A DNA stretch of 64,000 nt from CALGYY01 sp963678485 (GTDB lineage: Bacteria; Bacteroidota; Bacteroidia; Bacteroidales; CAIWKO01). The DNA lies in contig OY782882.1 of the NCBI GenBank assembly GCA_963678485.1, positions 3,162,001 to 3,226,000 on the forward strand. The letters run 5' to 3'. The notes beneath the pieces were generated by a model. The model did no database searches. It saw only the letters and a list, made by a program, of their open reading frames with translations, and was not told where the DNA came from. Position 1 is the first letter of the stretch, and each line of letters begins with the position of its first letter. The translations under genes and the position numbers were made by a program. This document shows positions 35,113 through 43,544 of this stretch, one piece after another.

Positions 35113-36426
35113 TTATTTGTTCCTATTCACGGATACCATATAAGCTGCGTCTTGTCTAAGTATAGTGTCGATTGGCTTGTTTGCATCTTTAGCTTTTTTT
35201 CGAATCAACTCCATCCATTTTTCATCGTTACGAATTACTGACATTTGGTCGCGGATCTCATTTTCGAGCTGCATCGGATCGAAAACCGGGGCTCCTTTTC
35301 CAGTATACACATCGTACAGGCGTTCAATAAAGCCAAAACCAAAGCGATACATATTGGCCTCTGTAGCCATAATAATCACGAAAGTGGATTTGTGAATCTC
35401 ATGGCAGATATTGAGTGTATCTGTTCCTGCTTTAGGCTGACCATCAGAAAAGGTAACTTCTTTATTATAAAACCAAAAGTCGTTTCCTGAAAAGGCGGCA
35501 TTGATATAGCCTGAATTAAACACATTCCACCAATAACTATCAGCAACCATTAGCACGTGCGGCTTTTTAACATTAGCAGGCGATGACCAACTCACAGAAG
35601 GATAGGCATAGGGTCCAAAAGGCAGATCAAACAGCAGATTGATTCCTTGTTCAATGTCATTATCGGTATATTTGGGCACATCCGAATATTCAACCGAATT
35701 GATGTGTAATTGGGGAAGTGGAGCCTGCTGTAAACCTGCCATATATTTACACAGGCTATCGAAAGCGAGAGTCATTCCATATGTTGACCAATGTATGCCT
35801 CCACCATAGTAAAGCGGATACTTTGAGATAGCTTTTTGTTGTTTGAACCAGATATTCATATCAATGTAGTTCAACCCTAATTTACCGCATTGTTGCGAAT
35901 AATACTTATAGTTCGTTTGTGGCTTAATATTCTTTAGATACTTCTCAGGGATTTTTTCCGGAAAGAAGGTTGCTTTCCCCGGTGCAAAAATCAATAGCAA
36001 ATGAACGCCTTCCTTTTCAAGGGTATCCTGTAGAAATTTAACTTTCTTTAATTGCTCATTAATTGCATCTTCGCCTTTAAAATTTTTGCCCGTATAATCA
36101 TTGATGTAATTTTCTTCAAACAGAATATGATCTTTTCCCATTACAATGGCTTTCATTCGAAGCTTATTAAATAGGTAATACCACACCTGATTATATGACC
36201 GGATAAAGAACTCTCTAAACCCAATATGATCATTTACATATTGTTCATATTTCTTTTGAAAATCCAACGAAATCCAATCCTTCATTGAAAAGTTTGGACG
36301 TTCGGTAATTTTGTAATCTCCACCCAGACTTTTTACATTAATAAAGTGAAATTTAAATTGCAGGGCTGGAAGCACAAGGAGCGCCAGAAACAAGGCAAAG
36401 ACCGCTTTTTTAATATTTTGTTTCAT
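35113..36426 (-). CDS. AlgX/AlgJ-like SGNH-hydrolase-fold protein
   Basis: Protein of 437 residues with one N-terminal membrane anchor or signal (FALFLALLVLPALQF). The SGNH-like core has the nucleophile region VLMVADSYWWNVF at about residue 300 and YYGGGIHWSTYGMTLAFD, matching the (D)xHW-type motif of AlgX/AlgJ/DHHW proteins. It is encoded 11 nt after an MBOAT acyltransferase, the standard two-gene module for O-acetylating an exported polysaccharide: MBOAT moves the acyl group across the membrane and the SGNH partner transfers it. The polymer is unknown; a polysaccharide operon lies 27 kb away. Confidence 0.82.
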   Translation of the reverse strand: MKQNIKKAVFALFLALLVLPALQFKFHFINVKSLGGDYKITERPNFSMKDWISLDFQKKYEQYVNDHIGFREFFIRSYNQVWYYLFNKLRMKAIVMGKDHILFEENYINDYTGKNFKGEDAINEQLKKVKFLQDTLEKEGVHLLLIFAPGKATFFPEKIPEKYLKNIKPQTNYKYYSQQCGKLGLNYIDMNIWFKQQKAISKYPLYYGGGIHWSTYGMTLAFDSLCKYMAGLQQAPLPQLHINSVEYSDVPKYTDNDIEQGINLLFDLPFGPYAYPSVSWSSPANVKKPHVLMVADSYWWNVFNSGYINAAFSGNDFWFYNKEVTFSDGQPKAGTDTLNICHEIHKSTFVIIMATEANMYRFGFGFIERLYDVYTGKGAPVFDPMQLENEIRDQMSVIRNDEKWMELIRKKAKDANKPIDTILRQDAAYMVSVNRNK

Positions 36427-36437
36427 TTCCTTGTGAA

Positions 36438-37859
36438 TTAAAATCTGAAATAAATAAAGGGATTGAACCCTGAACTTGTAATACTGCCAGCACTTAAAAT
36501 GAAAAGTATAATGGTAATGCTTCCCATAACAGCCAAACGCTTCATGGAATATGTCTGTTCAAATACGGCCTTCTGCAAACGGTCGCCCCAGCTTGTTGCG
36601 GCAACAAAAGAGAAGATACAAGCAAGTACCAGAACCACCCAGAAATCAGCATGTATAATCCATTCAGCCGGCTTATTTGTAAAGACGAACATGCGTTTCA
36701 GATAAAGTCCTATATGAGAAACGTTATCGCCTCTGAACAATACCCAACCGATAATGGTAAGTATAAATGTGAAGATAATGGAAAATATCTTTCCTGTTTT
36801 TTTAAGAAGTTTTATAAGGAATATCCGATCTGCAATCAATAGGATTCCGTGGTATGCACCCCACAAAATAAAATTCCAGGCTGCGCCATGCCATAAACCT
36901 GAGATGAGAAAGACGAAACATAAATTGAAATACATACGGGGAATCGACACTTTATTCCCGCCAAGGGAAATATAGAGGTAATCGCGCATCCAGCGGCTCA
37001 GCGACATATGCCAGCGACGCCAGAATTCTGTTATGTTTTGGGAAATATAAGGATTGTTGAAGTTTTCAGGAAAGATAAATCCCATCATTCGCGCCAGACC
37101 AATTGCCATATCTGAGTATCCCGAAAAATCGAAATAAATCTGGAAGGTATATGCCATGATGCCTATCCATGCAAGAGGTGTGGTGAGATCGTTGCCTCCC
37201 AACTTAAAAATCCAGTCGGCTTCGGCTCCAAGTACATTGGCAATAAGTACTTTTTTTGCCAATCCAATAATAAAACGAATGAAGCCCAGGAGTTGGTTGT
37301 CGACCGAATATTGGCTTGTACGTTCCTCAATTTGGTCTGAAATCTCGTTAAACCGGATAATAGGACCCGCAATTAATTGAGGAAAATATAATATGTATAA
37401 GGCGTAATTAGCAATGTTTGTCATCGGCTTTTTAACACCGCGATAAACATCGATAATATAGCTCATTTCGTGAAAAGTAAAGAAGGAAATTCCAATGGGT
37501 AGTGCGACTTTCATCCACGAAAGCTGTCCTACGCCCATAGAACCCAGCATCGAATTAACATTTTCAACAAAAAAATTGGCATATTTAAAATATAGTAATA
37601 TCCCAACATTAAGGCTGATTGCCGCAATCAGCAGCGATTTTCGTCGTAAGCCTGTAGAGCGGCTAATGTATTTTGCAAAGAGGAAATCGCAAATGATTGA
37701 ACCAAAAATCACAAAGATAAAAAGAGGAGCGCCCCATATATAAAAGATGACACTTCCTGCCAAAGCAACATAGTTCTTATATTTCCTATCGGCCAGATAA
37801 TAGATTAGCAGAAAAAGCGGAAGGAAGTAAAAGAGAAATAAGCTACTCGAAAAAACCAT
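36438..37859 (-). CDS. MBOAT-family O-acyltransferase (AlgI-like)
   Basis: Membrane-bound O-acyltransferase of 473 residues with about ten or more transmembrane segments. Characteristic blocks are PIGISFFTFHEMSYIIDVYRG, YFPQLIAGPIIRF, EFWRRWHMSLSRWMRDYLYISLGGN and the catalytic-His helix SGLWHGAAWNFILWGAYHG. It works with the AlgX-like product downstream. It begins 14 nt after the thyA stop, so it is probably transcribed with thyA, an unusual pairing of a nucleotide gene and envelope genes. Confidence 0.92.
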   Translation of the reverse strand: MVFSSSLFLFYFLPLFLLIYYLADRKYKNYVALAGSVIFYIWGAPLFIFVIFGSIICDFLFAKYISRSTGLRRKSLLIAAISLNVGILLYFKYANFFVENVNSMLGSMGVGQLSWMKVALPIGISFFTFHEMSYIIDVYRGVKKPMTNIANYALYILYFPQLIAGPIIRFNEISDQIEERTSQYSVDNQLLGFIRFIIGLAKKVLIANVLGAEADWIFKLGGNDLTTPLAWIGIMAYTFQIYFDFSGYSDMAIGLARMMGFIFPENFNNPYISQNITEFWRRWHMSLSRWMRDYLYISLGGNKVSIPRMYFNLCFVFLISGLWHGAAWNFILWGAYHGILLIADRIFLIKLLKKTGKIFSIIFTFILTIIGWVLFRGDNVSHIGLYLKRMFVFTNKPAEWIIHADFWVVLVLACIFSFVAATSWGDRLQKAVFEQTYSMKRLAVMGSITIILFILSAGSITSSGFNPFIYFRF

Positions 37860-37873
37860 AATCTACTGAATTA

Positions 37874-38665
37874 TTAAACAGCAACATCAGCTTTAATATG
37901 AGGATGTGGATCATAGCCTTCGAGAGAAAAATCTTCGTAGCGGAATGCAAAAATATCCTTTACCTCCGGGTTAATCTTCATTGATGGTAGTGGGCGGGGT
38001 TCTCTGCTTAGCTGAAGTCGTGCCTGTTCCAGATGATTCGAATAAATATGGGCATCCCCAAAGGTGTGAACAAAATCACCAAGGCCTAAGCCTGTTACCT
38101 GGGCTATCATCATGGTTAATAATGCGTAGGATGCAATGTTAAAAGGCACTCCGATAAAAATATCTGCACTGCGCTGATACAGCTGACAGGAGAGTTTTCC
38201 ATCAGCCACATAAAATTGAAATAATGCATGACAGGGGGGGAGCGCCATTTGTGGAATGTCGCCAACATTCCAGGCGCTAACTATTAATCGCCTTGAATCG
38301 GGATTGGTTTTTATCATCTGCACCAGTTCGCTAATCTGGTCAACTGTGCCATTTGCTGTTGTCCAACTACGCCATTGGTGACCATATACCGGACCGAGAT
38401 TTCCCTGCTCGTCCGCCCACTCGTTCCAAATACTGACTTTGTTCTCGTTGAGGTATTTAATATTCGTATTTCCTTGTAAGAACCAAAGTAATTCGTATAT
38501 AATACTCCTGAGATGAAGCTTTTTAGTGGTGACACAAGGAAAGCCTTTGTTAAGGTCAAAGCGGGTCTGATATCCAAACACACTCAGCGTGCCGGTTCCA
38601 GTACGGTCACTTTTTAAGGTGCCATTATTAAGAACATGATTCAGTAAATCAAGATATTGTCTCAT
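37874..38665 (-). CDS. thyA: Thymidylate synthase
   Basis: Methylates dUMP to dTMP with methylenetetrahydrofolate. It is 263 residues, the ThyA standard length. Blocks: GTGTLSVFGYQTRFDL, the catalytic Cys in MALPPCHALFQFYV at about 146, QRSADIFIGVPFNIASYALL, and the end GYDPHPHIKADVAV. A -7 element TATTTTTG lies at 38703-38696. Confidence 0.97.
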   Translation of the reverse strand: MRQYLDLLNHVLNNGTLKSDRTGTGTLSVFGYQTRFDLNKGFPCVTTKKLHLRSIIYELLWFLQGNTNIKYLNENKVSIWNEWADEQGNLGPVYGHQWRSWTTANGTVDQISELVQMIKTNPDSRRLIVSAWNVGDIPQMALPPCHALFQFYVADGKLSCQLYQRSADIFIGVPFNIASYALLTMMIAQVTGLGLGDFVHTFGDAHIYSNHLEQARLQLSREPRPLPSMKINPEVKDIFAFRYEDFSLEGYDPHPHIKADVAV

Positions 38666-38695
38666 ATGTAATAGGTCTGCGAATCACAGGGGAAG

Positions 38696-38703
38696 CAAAA
38701 ATA
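38696..38703 (-). promoter_or_regulatory. -7 element of thyA
   Basis: TATTTTTG on the minus strand, 30 nt before the thyA ATG; no good -33 element. Confidence 0.4.
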
Positions 38704-38914
38704 GCTTTTTTTTACTTATTTCTGCCCTTGATTTTAATGAGTCGGTAATGAATTGACAATTCAGAATAGATAAAGTGGCTGAATCATAGCTTTTCCGCTA
38801 CAGACTTAGGCAGGAACTGCGTTAATAGCTCATCTTAGGTTCATTCTGGAAATTGCAGTTTAAGGAAAGTGAATGTGATCATAAACACTTTAAAATTCAA
38901 TTCAAAAATATTAT

Positions 38915-38922
38915 TAATTTTG
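38915..38922 (+). promoter_or_regulatory. -7 element of the DUF5606 gene
   Basis: TAATTTTG lies 16 nt before the ATG at 38939; the -33 region is not convincing. Confidence 0.4.
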
Positions 38923-38938
38923 CCAAAAAATTTGACCT

Positions 38939-39406
38939 ATGGATCTGAAAGAAATTCTCGCAATATCAGGCAAAAGCGGTTTGTTCAAAATTATCTCACA
39001 AACCAAGAGCGGATTAATCGTAGAGAGCATGCTCGATAAGAAACGTTTACCAGTTTATGCTTCAGACAAAATCAGCAATCTGGAAGAGATCAGCATTTAC
39101 ACTACAGATAAAGAAGTTCCTTTGAAGGAAATTTTCAAAACCATTTTCGATAAGGAAAACGGTGGTAAATCAATCGACCACAAATCGGAAGACGCAAAAA
39201 TCAAAGCATATTTTGCAGAGATATTACCTGATTACGACAAGGAAAAGGTCTACACTTCTGATATGAAAAAGGTTTTTAATTGGTATAATATCTTACATGA
39301 AAATCAACTTTTGATTTTTACTGAAGAAAAACCGGAAGAAGAAAAATCAGTTGAAGAAGAAAAGAAGGAAGTGAGCAATCCTCCAAAGAAAAAAGGAAAA
39401 GAATAA
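38939..39406 (+). CDS. DUF5606-family protein
   Basis: Cytoplasmic protein of 155 residues restricted to Bacteroidota. The N-terminal 50 residues (DLKEILAISGKSGLFKIISQTK, then ESMLDKKRLPVYASDKISNLEEISIYT) form the family core, a small beta-rich fold. A helical middle and a highly charged lysine/glutamate tail follow (about 130-155). No function is known to me. The gene is alone between its own -7 element and a strong terminator. Confidence 0.85.
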   Translation: MDLKEILAISGKSGLFKIISQTKSGLIVESMLDKKRLPVYASDKISNLEEISIYTTDKEVPLKEIFKTIFDKENGGKSIDHKSEDAKIKAYFAEILPDYDKEKVYTSDMKKVFNWYNILHENQLLIFTEEKPEEEKSVEEEKKEVSNPPKKKGKE

Positions 39407-39412
39407 TTCGGA

Positions 39413-39436
39413 AAGTCCGCGCTGCGGACTTTTTTT
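39413..39436 (+). terminator. Rho-independent terminator of the DUF5606 gene
   Basis: AAGTCCGC (39413-39420) and GCGGACTT (39424-39431) form an 8-bp stem with a 3-nt loop, followed by T to 39436. Confidence 0.9.
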
Positions 39437-39458
39437 GTGCACCTAATTGCAATATCTC

Positions 39459-40226
39459 ATGAAAGTCGTACAGGATCTGAAAGTTTCGAAAAAGAAATTT
39501 TTAAACGATGGCAATTTTATTCTCGAATGTGTCTCAGAGGATGGATTGCCATTGATTAAACCAGGACAGTTTGCTGAGGTTCAAATTCCTAACAATGCTG
39601 TATTTCTAAGACGTCCGCTTTCTATCCATGATGTGGATATGAAAAAGCAAAGCGTACAATTTCTCACAAAAATTGTAGGGGCAGGAACGCTTGAACTTAG
39701 TAAAATAAATGAAGGGGATTCGATAAATGTGGTATTTCCTCTTGGTAATGGATTTGACCTTCCTACCCAGGGAAAGGTGCTTCTTGTGGGAGGTGGATGT
39801 GGTGCGGCTCCATTGCTGTATCTTGCACGACAGCTGAACGAACAAAATGTAAGTGTTGTAACTCTTCTTGGCGCAAAAGGAGCACAGGATCTTTTCGAAC
39901 AGGAAATCTTTGCCCGTTTCGGAGAAGTTCTTATCAGCACCGACGACGGAAGTGCAGGAGAAAAAGGTTTTATAACCAAACATAGTATTTGGGAAAATAT
40001 TAAAGATATCGATATGGTTTATTGCTGTGGTCCGGAGATTATGATGAAAGTGGTGGCCTCTCTCGCAAAATCCAAAGGCATTCCATGTTTTGTTTCGCTC
40101 GAAAATACGATGGCCTGTGGCATTGGAGCCTGTTTGTGCTGCGTTACAGAAACAACCAGAGGAAATGAATGTGTTTGCACCAGCGGACCAGTATTCAACA
40201 TAAATGATTTAGCATGGCAGATTTAA
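39459..40226 (+). CDS. pyrK: Dihydroorotate dehydrogenase B electron-transfer subunit
   Basis: FAD- and [2Fe-2S]-containing subunit that passes electrons from PyrD to NAD. It is 255 residues from ATG 39459; a TTG four codons upstream is possible but less likely. FAD-binding block: FLRRPLSIHDV. NAD-binding block: VLLVGGGCGAAPLLYLA. The four-Cys [2Fe-2S] site is in the C-terminal part, MACGIGACLCCV and ECVCTSGPVF. It overlaps pyrD by 13 nt, which confirms PyrK rather than another ferredoxin-reductase-like protein. Confidence 0.95.
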   Translation: MKVVQDLKVSKKKFLNDGNFILECVSEDGLPLIKPGQFAEVQIPNNAVFLRRPLSIHDVDMKKQSVQFLTKIVGAGTLELSKINEGDSINVVFPLGNGFDLPTQGKVLLVGGGCGAAPLLYLARQLNEQNVSVVTLLGAKGAQDLFEQEIFARFGEVLISTDDGSAGEKGFITKHSIWENIKDIDMVYCCGPEIMMKVVASLAKSKGIPCFVSLENTMACGIGACLCCVTETTRGNECVCTSGPVFNINDLAWQI

Positions 40227-41128
40227 GCGTAAATATCGGCACACTGAAATTTAATAATCCAGTGTTAACGGCCTCCGGAACCTTTGGCTATGGCCCTGAG
40301 TTCGATGATTTTCTCGATGTGAACCATCTTGGTGGTATTATCGTAAAAGGCACTACACTAGAACCACGTCAGGGCAATGCATACCCGCGTATGGCAGAAA
40401 CACCTTCGGGAATGCTTAATGCTGTTGGGTTGCAGAATAAGGGAGTAGAATATTTCATTGAGCATATCTATCCGCAAATCAGGAAATATAAAACACACGT
40501 CATTGTAAATGTCAATGGGAGTAAGGTTGACGAGTATGTTGCCCTCACCGAGCGTCTTTCGTCGCTAGAAGATATTCCTGCAATCGAATTGAATATAAGT
40601 TGCCCAAATGTAAAAATGGGCGGTATGGCTTTCGGGACGCAGTGCGCAGCCGCCGCAGAGGTTACAAAGGCGGTTCGAAACGCTTGGAAAAAGACGCTGA
40701 TCGTTAAGCTATCACCAAATGTTACTAGCATTGCCGATATTGCAAAAAGTGTTGAAGCTGAAGGAGCCGATGCTGTATCACTAATCAATACATTGCTGGG
40801 AATGGCCATAGACGCGGAAACCCGTCGACCTGTCTTAAGTACTATTACAGGAGGATTGTCGGGGCCTGCAGTTAAGCCAATTGCTTTACGTATGGTTTAT
40901 CAGGTGTCAAAAGCAGTAAAAATTCCAGTGGTTGGATTAGGTGGTATTATGAATGCTACCGATGCGATTGAGTTTATGCTGGCCGGGGCCACTGCAGTCC
41001 AGGTTGGAACAGCTAATTTTATCGACCCGGCCATTGCAGGGAAAATTGTGGATGGAATCAACGATTATTTGATTCGCCATAAAATCGAGAAAGTCAGCGA
41101 GCTGATTGGTGCATTGAAAACAGCGTAA
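40214..41128 (+). CDS. pyrD: Dihydroorotate dehydrogenase B, catalytic subunit
   Basis: Class 1B dihydroorotate dehydrogenase, fourth step of pyrimidine synthesis, 304 residues. FMN-barrel blocks: NPVLTASGTFGYGPEF; NAVGLQNKGVE; IELNISCPNVKMGGMAFG, where the class 1 catalytic Cys would sit in or near; LIVKLSPNVTSI; VVGLGGIMNATDAIEFMLAGATAVQVGTA. The pyrK partner immediately upstream makes the NAD-linked PyrDK enzyme. Confidence 0.96.
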   Translation: MADLSVNIGTLKFNNPVLTASGTFGYGPEFDDFLDVNHLGGIIVKGTTLEPRQGNAYPRMAETPSGMLNAVGLQNKGVEYFIEHIYPQIRKYKTHVIVNVNGSKVDEYVALTERLSSLEDIPAIELNISCPNVKMGGMAFGTQCAAAAEVTKAVRNAWKKTLIVKLSPNVTSIADIAKSVEAEGADAVSLINTLLGMAIDAETRRPVLSTITGGLSGPAVKPIALRMVYQVSKAVKIPVVGLGGIMNATDAIEFMLAGATAVQVGTANFIDPAIAGKIVDGINDYLIRHKIEKVSELIGALKTA

Positions 41129-41137
41129 TAATTAGCA

Positions 41138-42196
41138 CTACTTACTATTTCTCTTTCTGAAGATGAGTGTTTGTTTTCGTATCGATTCCTGGTGAATTGC
41201 CTGAAGCATCTGTTGTAAAAAGGCAGTCGATAAGCCGCCTTTACGTGCCTGTTTCATTCTTGTAGTAACGATATCATTCCATCGTTTTACCTGCACTATT
41301 GGTAAGTTGTGATTCTTTTTATAAAGGCCAATTTCTTCAGCGATTTTCATTCTGGTCGAAAGTAAATCTACAATCTGCTCATCGATGGAATCAATACGGT
41401 CGCGAAACGATCGCAATGTGGAATTTTGAATATTTCCGTGTGCCGTGTCATCCCTGAAACACAGAGATGTCATCAGCTGAGCCATAGCTTCCGGCTCCAA
41501 TTGCTGACGCGCATCACTAAGTGCTAATTCAGGATGTATGTGACATTCTATCATCAAACCATCCATATCCAAATCAAGTGCTTTCTGGGCAATGGCTGCA
41601 ATAGAATGGCGATTCCCAGCCATATGACTTGCATCGCAAATCATAGGTAGATCAGGGAAAAACCTTTTCATTTCAATAGCAAGTTCCCATTTTGGGATAT
41701 TACGCAACCCCGATTTTTCAAATGGATAGAATCCACGGTGAATAGTCATCAAACTGTGAATGCCCGCCTTTTGAAGCCGTTCCATAGCTCCTTTCCAAAG
41801 ATCAAGATCGGGATGTAATGGATTTTTTACCATCACGCATGCATCAGTGCCAGCGAAGGTATCAGCAAGTTCCTGAACTGAAAAAGGATTACTAACTGTT
41901 CGCGCACCAAGCCACAGCGTTTTAATACCGTGTTTCAGGCATAGCTCAACATGTTCGGGTAACGCAACTTCGGTGCAAACTGGCAAACCGGTTTCTTTAG
42001 TCACCTTCATCAGCCAAGGTAAACCCACTTTTCCAACGCCACAAAAATCGGATGGACGCGTACGGGGCTTCCATATGCCAGCACGAAACATGGAAATGTT
42101 ACCACCAGCGCTAAGCATTCGTGCTGTCTCCATGACCTGCTGTTCACTTTCGGCACTGCAAGGACCGCTGATGATGAAAGGGCGTGAGATTTTCAT
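41138..42196 (-). CDS. DAHP synthase / chorismate mutase fusion
   Basis: Bifunctional enzyme of 352 residues. The N-terminal DAHP synthase (class I beta-type, AroF/KDO8P-like) covers about 1-255: PFIISGPCSAESEQQ, GKVGLPWLMKVTKETGLPVCTEVA, CDASHMAGNR, MIECHIHPELALSDARQQL. The C-terminal AroQ-type chorismate mutase covers about 260-345: LRSFRDRIDSIDEQIVDLLSTRMKIAEEIGLYKK. It couples entry to the shikimate pathway with the branch to Phe/Tyr. The start is ATG 42196; a longer reading runs upstream into the promoter, where TATCTTTG (42238-42231) is a -7 element. Confidence 0.93.
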   Translation of the reverse strand: MKISRPFIISGPCSAESEQQVMETARMLSAGGNISMFRAGIWKPRTRPSDFCGVGKVGLPWLMKVTKETGLPVCTEVALPEHVELCLKHGIKTLWLGARTVSNPFSVQELADTFAGTDACVMVKNPLHPDLDLWKGAMERLQKAGIHSLMTIHRGFYPFEKSGLRNIPKWELAIEMKRFFPDLPMICDASHMAGNRHSIAAIAQKALDLDMDGLMIECHIHPELALSDARQQLEPEAMAQLMTSLCFRDDTAHGNIQNSTLRSFRDRIDSIDEQIVDLLSTRMKIAEEIGLYKKNHNLPIVQVKRWNDIVTTRMKQARKGGLSTAFLQQMLQAIHQESIRKQTLIFRKRNSK

Positions 42197-42230
42197 TATA
42201 AAACAGAATGATACATAAGGTTTCTGTTTG

Positions 42231-42238
42231 CAAAGATA
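42231..42238 (-). promoter_or_regulatory. -7 element of the DAHP synthase gene
   Basis: TATCTTTG on the minus strand, 34 nt before the ATG at 42196. Confidence 0.4.
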
Positions 42239-42303
42239 CATCTTATGTAACAGTCCATTTTCGGAATTTTTATGGTTTCTGAAAATGAATGTTCCTTATG
42301 ATT

Positions 42304-43188
42304 CTATTTTAGGAATACTTTTTTTTCCATTATTTTTCCAACAATTTGAAGTGTGGGAAAACCCTTAATGATAGAATTGTAGTATTCTACCTTTTCAGAT
42401 TCAATATGCATGAAGACTATCATTGTTGATTTTATATATGTATTGATTATATCCATGCCTTCCCTTCCGAGGAACATTCGGTTAAATACTGCAATATCGA
42501 ATTTCCTTTTCTGGATTTTATAGTGGAGAAATTCCTGAAGGCTGGTTGTTGCGCAATCGCCCGAATGCATAATGCTGAATTTGCCCATGGTTATAATGTA
42601 GACTATATTGTCAATATTGCTATGTCTATTATGTGTTTTTCCGGTGATTGTGTCAATTACATTATAAGTGCTGTGAGGGAAGCGAAAGGCTTGAATAGAA
42701 ATATTGTTGAATGAAATCAATGTGTCATTCAGGCTATCGCTACGCAGTGATATGATTCGATTGGAAATATCCGAAAAACCTGATTCTGGCTGCATCATTT
42801 TAGTTGCCTGTTCCCTACAGATCACAACACTATTTTTGTTGTATTTAAGGAAATTGATAGTTAGTGAGCTATTGAAATGGTCGATATGATTGTGCGTGAT
42901 TAGTAGCGCGTCGATGTGGTCGAACGGAGAAATTCCGTGCTGCATGAGGTAATTGAGTGAATCGCCGGCTTGCTGGCACCAATCTCCATCCACGGGGCCA
43001 AAGAGTGCATCTACCAGAATTTTATGATTGCCACTGTTGATTAAAAAGCCTGCATTTCCTGTGTAAGTGAGGATGCAACTGTCTTTATGTCGTGAAGCAA
43101 CTTCGGGCGAAAATTCAACTGTTCCATAAAACCTGAAAGAGCTAAATATAAGTGCTATTGCAATAAAGAGAACAAATGTCTTTTTCAT
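42304..43188 (-). CDS. Exported MBL-fold metallohydrolase
   Basis: Protein of 294 residues from ATG 43188, with a signal peptide (MKKTFVLFIAIALIFSSF). The metallo-beta-lactamase fold is shown by YTGNAGFLINSGNHKILVDALFG and the metal motif LITHNHIDHFNSS (HxHxDH). Later metal positions are probably RFPHST and MHSGDC. Similar to UlaG/RomA-like beta-lactamase-superfamily proteins; substrate not predictable. The gene is isolated, with a GC-rich non-coding stretch upstream. Confidence 0.85.
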   Translation of the reverse strand: MKKTFVLFIAIALIFSSFRFYGTVEFSPEVASRHKDSCILTYTGNAGFLINSGNHKILVDALFGPVDGDWCQQAGDSLNYLMQHGISPFDHIDALLITHNHIDHFNSSLTINFLKYNKNSVVICREQATKMMQPESGFSDISNRIISLRSDSLNDTLISFNNISIQAFRFPHSTYNVIDTITGKTHNRHSNIDNIVYIITMGKFSIMHSGDCATTSLQEFLHYKIQKRKFDIAVFNRMFLGREGMDIINTYIKSTMIVFMHIESEKVEYYNSIIKGFPTLQIVGKIMEKKVFLK

Positions 43189-43326
43189 AATTATATCATG
43201 AAAATTATTCACGGGTATGAACCCCGGGGCAAGTTGAGTTCACGAAATCCCGATCTGCGGGGCCCCGGCCCCAACATTCCGCCCTAGAAGAGCGGGGTAT
43301 TATACCCTCCGCCGTTGGCGGGATTG

Positions 43327-43362
43327 TTCGCCTAAGGCTTTTAATTCGCCTTCGGCTTTTAA
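43327..43362 (+). repeat. Two-copy 18-bp tandem repeat
   Basis: TTCGCCTAAGGCTTTTAA (43327-43344) is followed directly by TTCGCCTTCGGCTTTTAA (43345-43362), differing at two bases. Each copy carries its own small inverted repeat (GCCTAAGGC; GCCTTCGGC). Confidence 0.8.
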
Positions 43363-43397
43363 AAACCAAGGCTCACGAAAAAAATAAAATTCTAGAT

Positions 43398-43517
43398 ATG
43401 ATTGAATACATTCAAAACATCTATGCTCCTCTTCTTGCTTTCGCAGGCGGTTGCGTCCAGCATATCGTTTTTTTCATTCGGGAAAAACCGGCCCGGTTGA
43501 ATCACCGGACCGATTGA
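43398..43517 (+). CDS. Possible small membrane peptide (39 aa)
   Basis: ATG at 43398 opens a 39-codon frame beginning MIEYIQNIYAPLLAFAGG. It has a hydrophobic stretch to about residue 27 and a basic tail (REKPARLNHRTD). There is no clear ribosome-binding site and no family is recognised. The pattern, a single hydrophobic helix then a basic end, is plausible for a real peptide, but chance cannot be excluded. Confidence 0.2.
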   Translation: MIEYIQNIYAPLLAFAGGCVQHIVFFIREKPARLNHRTD

Positions 43518-43544
43518 AATTACTGCTGCATACTGCTCATTTAT

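Larger units (their letters stand above)
43189..43544. other. GC-rich intergenic region with palindromes
   Basis: The stretch 43215-43380 is much richer in G and C than its surroundings and full of short palindromes: CCCCGGGG, GGGGCCCCGGCCCC, GGGTATTATACCC and CCGCCGTTGGCGG. It includes an 18-bp near-perfect tandem repeat. It looks like a REP-type or mobile-element remnant. After it, 43398-43517 can code a 39-residue peptide with one hydrophobic segment, and a pair CGGCCCGGT/ACCGGACCG follows inside that frame. I recognise no known element. Confidence 0.5.

Noticed and set aside
38666..38938. RNA gene or small ORF between thyA and the DUF5606 gene
   Set aside because: Only a -7 element for each flanking gene is visible; nothing else stands out.
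43215..43380. tRNA or other structural RNA in the GC-rich palindromic block
   Set aside because: No cloverleaf, T-loop or known RNA signature could be made; treated as a repeat remnant.
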